From positions 1 to 18,851 of the forward strand of contig CAZUNB010000019.1 of assembly GCA_964622235.1 (NCBI GenBank): DNA of 18,851 nt, written 5' to 3'. The translations under genes and the position numbers were made by a program. The notes under the pieces are model-generated. The model ran no database searches. It was not told the origin of the DNA and saw only the letters and a program-made list of their open reading frames with translations. Source of the stretch: CAZUNB01 sp964622235 (GTDB lineage: Bacteria > Patescibacteriota > Saccharimonadia > Saccharimonadales > JAGPDM01). Numbering within the stretch: position 1 is the stretch's first letter; the number at the start of each line of letters is the position of its first letter. This document shows positions 15,829-18,851 of the stretch, piece after piece.

Positions 15829-15836
15829 GGTGAAAA
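15829..15836 (+). promoter_or_regulatory. Shine-Dalgarno deciding the start at 15841
   Basis: A purine-rich AGAAGGTG-type sequence lies just upstream of ATG 15841, well spaced. It favours that ATG over the in-frame ATG at 15820, which would place the ribosome-binding site inside the coding region. Confidence 0.55.
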
Positions 15837-15840
15837 ATTT

Positions 15841-16065
15841 ATGAAAAACCCTGAATTGCCGGATCTTAATGCCAGTGAACTGGATAAAAATGCTGCGATT
15901 GAGAAGGCTAAGAAAATGCTTGATGCTGCTCGCTTTGCCATTTGGCTATCAAAACTACGAGAAAAAGAAATGCGAAAAGTTGAAAAAGATCAAACGACTA
16001 ACGAGAGCGAAAAAGAGCGCGAACGACGAATTAACGCTGGTGATCAGCGACGCAGCAAAGCTTAA
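15841..16065 (+). CDS. Small charged helical protein of unknown function
   Basis: This 74-residue protein begins MKNPELPDLNASELDK. It has no signal peptide. Residues from about 15 to 50 (KNAAIEKAKKMLDAARFAIWLSKLREKEMRKVEKD) look like one long amphipathic helix, followed by a hydrophilic, Arg/Glu-rich tail ending RINAGDQRRSKA. I recognise no family. Start choice rests on the strong Shine-Dalgarno; an upstream ATG at 15820 would add seven residues. It is divergent from pdxS and convergent with the penicillin-binding protein gene; the 112 bases after it hold no gene I can support. It could bind nucleic acid or a protein partner, but that is only a guess from charge. Confidence 0.6.
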   Translation: MKNPELPDLNASELDKNAAIEKAKKMLDAARFAIWLSKLREKEMRKVEKDQTTNESEKERERRINAGDQRRSKA

Positions 16066-16177
16066 CTCGATAGATTAGTTAGCGTACAGTTTGCTTCCAG
16101 AGAGAAGAAAAACATACGATTTTGGCGCAATTCATACTGAAAAATTCTCTCCGTCAATCTTGTTTCAATTATTAAAA

Positions 16178-18373
16178 TTAAGGTTTAGGATTTGGGTTAA
16201 CTGGTGGTTTTGTAACTGGTGGTGTCGGCACAACAATTTCATTATCCTTCGGTGGTTCGATGATAGGATTCTCTTCTTTTACAGGTTCTTCTTTTGTGAC
16301 TTCCGGCTCAGGTTTTGGTTCTACTTTTGGCTCTTCTTTTGGCGCCACGTTACAGTTGCCAGTTGGTACTTTACTTGAGAGAAAGTAATCGGATATAACA
16401 TTGCTGCCTGCCACCGAAGCTCTGAGTTCAGTACCAAAACAGACCAACACCTTTTCAACTCCGGAGGGTTGATTAAATTGTTGCTTCGGTTGACCACTCA
16501 AAAATGACTGAATCGTCTTTTTCCAGATTGGGCCAGCGCCACTAGAGCCAGCAATATTGTTCATAGATTCATTGTCATTATTGCCAACCCAGACTCCGAC
16601 TGCGAGTTGCGGCGTATACCCAATCGCCCAACTATCCTTCCTATTCTCAGTTGTTCCAGTTTTAACGGCAGCAACTCGATCGATATTCATTGATTTTCCA
16701 AATAGTTCTGACCGAGCTTGGTTGTCTGACAAAATTGAACTGACCAAAAATGCACCTTGTGGACTAATACCTTCACTAGTATTTGACTTGTATTGGTATT
16801 CCAATTGGTCATATTTATTAGTTATCGATTCGATCGTCGTTGTTTCGTTGCGAGTGCCTTGGTTTGCAAATGTTGCATAGGCATTAGTCATCTCAAGTAA
16901 TGGAACTTCTGCTGTTCCAAGCGCAAGAGATAAGCCGTAGTTTTGATCTTCACGAAGTGTTGTAATGCCCAAATCTCTCGCACCAGCGATTGATTTATTG
17001 ACTCCGTATTTTTCCATAACTTCGACGGCGGGAATATTTAACGAATTGGTTAGAGCTCTACGGACTGATATATTGCCACGAAATCGTTTGTCATAATTAA
17101 GTGGCTTATAACTAGTGCCAAAAGTTGTAGGAACATCGTGTAAGATTGTAGCCGGGCTAATCACGCCATCCTCAAGAGCTTTGCTGTAATAGATTGGTTT
17201 AAACGAACTACCTGTTTGGCGCTTAGCGGTAACCATGTTGACCTTACCGAATTCTTGGTTATTGTAGTCAACGCTGCCCACCGCAACACGAATCTTGCCC
17301 GTCCCCGGCTCGATAGCAACAACACCACTATTGCTAGCATTGGCATATGCAAGTGTACGGATATGATCGCGAGCAGCCTGCTCGGCAGTACTCTGCCATC
17401 CACTGTTGAGTGTTGTTTTAACCGTGAAACCGCTTCGTGCCAATTCGTTTTCATCATATGTCTTACGGAGCTCAGTCAAGACCATTTCAGCAAAGTGTGG
17501 TGCTTTCTGAGTTGCAAGTGTTGGATCTGGCTGCTTGAATGCTAATTCTTGCTGCTTGGCAGCTGTGGCCTCTTCTTCAGTAATTTTACCATCAGCAACC
17601 ATTCGTTTTAGTACGTATGACTGACGTTGCTTAGCCTTCTCCATATCGCCAGTGATTGGTGAATAAGCAGAGGGTGCCGGCAAAATTCCCACCAACATAC
17701 TGCTTTGAGATAGGTCAAGTTTATCAGCTGATACTCCAAAATATGTCTGAGCTGCTGCTTCAATACCATATGATTTTTCTCCAAAGAATACTGAGTTCAT
17801 ATACATCGTTAACGTTTCATCTTTAGAATATTTCCTATCAACAGAAACTGATAAGATAATCTCCTGAAACTTACGTAGATAACTCTTCTTAGTGGTCAAT
17901 AAGCTGTTTTTAACCAATTGTTGTGTAATTGTCGATCCACCATAAGCAGTAGAATCACGTTTCAAAACATTTGCAGCCAGTGCGCCGATAATCGACTTTA
18001 TCGAGTAGCCACTATGCTCGTAAAAATCTTTATCCTCAGATGAGACCAATGCAGCTTTCGTAATGTCTGGGATTTTATCAGCATCGATCACCTCAACAGT
18101 TTTAGCATCGTAGGCAGTATAAAATGGCTTATCCTCCGAGTCTAGCATGACAATACCGCTATTATTGTGGTTCATGAGTCGCTCAGGAGTGGCAATATAC
18201 TGTGAATAATAGAAGTATGTGTAGGCGCCAATTCCAAATAATACTAGAAATACAATAATACCTGAGCGAATTATGAATTTACGCGTCAACACTTTGCGAG
18301 CTTGCTTTTTCTGCTGCTTGTGTTTGGTGCGTTTACTCGTTTTCTTGTGTGATTTTGAAATTTGAAATGCCAT
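16178..18373 (-). CDS. Class A penicillin-binding protein (PBP1A-like)
   Basis: This 731-residue bifunctional enzyme polymerises lipid II into glycan and crosslinks the peptides. The first 32 residues are very basic, then one membrane helix (about 34-56) places the rest outside. The GT51 domain has SSEDKDFYEHSG with catalytic Glu113, GGSTITQQLVKN (145-156) and RKFQEIILSVSVDRKYSKDETL. The transpeptidase has the SxxK motif in TGSSFKP (Ser389, Lys392), a SLN motif in NSLNIPAVE and KTGTTE in the third position. Both domains look intact. The C-terminus ends with about 50 residues rich in Pro, Glu, Lys and Val, probably a flexible extracellular tail. TATAAT ends 12 bases before the ATG, with no Shine-Dalgarno. 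It lies 69 bases after the broken hydrolase on the same strand. Confidence 0.95.
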   Translation of the reverse strand: MAFQISKSHKKTSKRTKHKQQKKQARKVLTRKFIIRSGIIVFLVLFGIGAYTYFYYSQYIATPERLMNHNNSGIVMLDSEDKPFYTAYDAKTVEVIDADKIPDITKAALVSSEDKDFYEHSGYSIKSIIGALAANVLKRDSTAYGGSTITQQLVKNSLLTTKKSYLRKFQEIILSVSVDRKYSKDETLTMYMNSVFFGEKSYGIEAAAQTYFGVSADKLDLSQSSMLVGILPAPSAYSPITGDMEKAKQRQSYVLKRMVADGKITEEEATAAKQQELAFKQPDPTLATQKAPHFAEMVLTELRKTYDENELARSGFTVKTTLNSGWQSTAEQAARDHIRTLAYANASNSGVVAIEPGTGKIRVAVGSVDYNNQEFGKVNMVTAKRQTGSSFKPIYYSKALEDGVISPATILHDVPTTFGTSYKPLNYDKRFRGNISVRRALTNSLNIPAVEVMEKYGVNKSIAGARDLGITTLREDQNYGLSLALGTAEVPLLEMTNAYATFANQGTRNETTTIESITNKYDQLEYQYKSNTSEGISPQGAFLVSSILSDNQARSELFGKSMNIDRVAAVKTGTTENRKDSWAIGYTPQLAVGVWVGNNDNESMNNIAGSSGAGPIWKKTIQSFLSGQPKQQFNQPSGVEKVLVCFGTELRASVAGSNVISDYFLSSKVPTGNCNVAPKEEPKVEPKPEPEVTKEEPVKEENPIIEPPKDNEIVVPTPPVTKPPVNPNPKP

Positions 18374-18385
18374 AATGGTCTACTT

Positions 18386-18391
18386 ATTATA
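18386..18391 (-). promoter_or_regulatory. -10 TATAAT of the class A PBP gene
   Basis: A perfect TATAAT ends 12 bases before ATG 18373, predicting a leader of about five bases. The intervening bases lack a purine-rich ribosome-binding site. Confidence 0.5.
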
Positions 18392-18442
18392 CTACTGTTT
18401 TGGCTTTTCGTGTTCTCCCTTAGCAAATAACCTCATATATTT

Positions 18443-18851
18443 TTATATAAATTCGCTTGACAGAAATCTCTTTGGTTTTTGTGATGAGTATTTTTTTAGC
18501 CAATCATCTAGCTTATTAACAACTTTTTGCCGATATTCATCTGTTTGTGGACTATGCTTCATTCCCTCGATGATGTGTAGCTCTTTTGGCTGCTTAAATG
18601 TAGTAAAACAATACCCCATGTTCCTTAGCTTTTCTAGTCTCGTCGAGACTGCCAACCACCAAAAGCACCGGACAATCAATCAGATTAGTGGCAGGTATCG
18701 TATCATGCATCAAAAGGTCAGTCACGAGCTGATACTTAAACTTACCCGATTTACTAGGTTCGTACCCACTGGTTTTAACTGCCGTACCCTTACTTTTCCA
18801 GCACAGAAGTTCTCGCCGCTACTGGTTTTTACGCCATAATTTTCCAGACAC
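18443..18851 (-). pseudogene. Interrupted alpha/beta hydrolase, C-terminal half (5' end beyond window)
   Basis: Reading from the right edge, one frame gives VSGKLWRKNQ, an in-frame TAG (18819-18821), then RRELLCWKSKGTAVKTS, FKYQLVTDLLMHDTIPATN and CPVLLVVGSLDE. The coding then continues in another frame as TRLEKLRNMG and FKQPKELHIIEGMKHSPQT to the stop at 18443. GSLDE and GMKHS are where the acid and base of an alpha/beta hydrolase lie, with normal spacing, so this is one gene broken by a frameshift near 18632-18650 and a stop. The frameshift sits on a perfect palindrome. The interruptions may be real decay or errors near a scaffold end; I cannot tell which. The nucleophile region is outside the window. 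Confidence 0.6.
18636..18650. repeat. 15-base palindrome at the hydrolase frameshift
   Basis: AGTCTCG-T-CGAGACT is a perfect inverted repeat with 7-bp arms and a one-base centre. It coincides with the point where the hydrolase changes frame. Confidence 0.6.

Noticed and set aside
16102..16151. Inverted repeat GAGAGAA...TTCTCTC in the gap between the 74-residue gene and the PBP gene as a bidirectional terminator.
   Set aside because: Arms of about seven bases are separated by roughly 35 bases, with no T-run directly after the stem.
18819..18821. The in-frame TAG in the hydrolase as a recoded sense codon.
   Set aside because: TAG ends the 31-codon ORF but I see no in-frame TAG in any of the intact genes; CPR recoding that I know of concerns UGA, and UGA is a normal stop here. 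Error or decay is simpler.
18375..18839. A 154-codon plus-strand frame at the right edge.
   Set aside because: It is antisense to recognisable alpha/beta hydrolase sequence, and its composition is that of a shadow frame.

Overview
The window reads like a scaffold from an uncultivated, small-genome bacterium, most likely a Candidate Phyla Radiation (Patescibacteria) member and possibly Saccharibacteria-like. This placement is inferred from gene style, not from a marker gene. Genes are densely packed, with ATGA or short overlaps. UGA is used as a normal stop (murD2, the 12480 hydrolase, pdxT), which argues against the UGA=Gly lineages Absconditabacteria and Gracilibacteria. A 10-base N run at 6636-6645 marks a scaffold join inside purL. 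No rRNA, tRNA, insertion sequence, CRISPR array or phage gene was seen.

Layout. 1-2560 (minus): murD2-murL, an ATGA-overlapping pair for the alternative route that puts D-glutamate into peptidoglycan; murL runs off the left edge. 2751-4514 (minus): a CNNM/CBS membrane protein and a membrane-anchored DsbA-like thioredoxin-fold protein, preceded by a 304-base gap holding a possible 31-codon ORF and two tandem hairpins. 4867-5796 (minus): a CorA-type divalent cation channel. 5857-10711 (minus): nadD, a 5-formyltetrahydrofolate cyclo-ligase and a large single-chain PurL. 10751-11662 (plus): a beta-propeller-like protein resembling DUF4185. 11663-12205 (minus): a membrane-anchored DUF4430-like protein with a histone-H1-like basic tail. 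12480-13759 (plus): an alpha/beta hydrolase coupled by ATGA to a hypoxanthine-type phosphoribosyltransferase. 13798-14190 (minus): a 130-residue deaminase that resembles fungal blasticidin-S deaminase more than ordinary cytidine deaminase. 14265-15723 (minus): pdxS-pdxT, the PLP synthase. 15841-16065 (plus): a small charged protein of unknown role. 16178-18373 (minus): a class A penicillin-binding protein. 18443-18851 (minus): an interrupted alpha/beta hydrolase fragment at the right edge.

How the genes fit together. MurD2/MurL and the class A PBP both serve wall synthesis. PurL, the folate cyclo-ligase and the phosphoribosyltransferase touch purine synthesis and salvage. NadD and PdxST make NAD and PLP. 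A recurring architectural signal is a TATAAT-like hexamer ending only 6-12 bases before several start codons, suggesting leaderless or near-leaderless transcripts, while three other ORFs have clear Shine-Dalgarno sequences.

The points most worth a second look are the MurD2-MurL pair, the blasticidin-S-deaminase-like protein, the promoter-to-start spacing, the short ORF with hairpins at 4628-4793, and the broken gene at the right edge whose frameshift sits on a perfect palindrome. I found no convincing wholly new multi-gene system.
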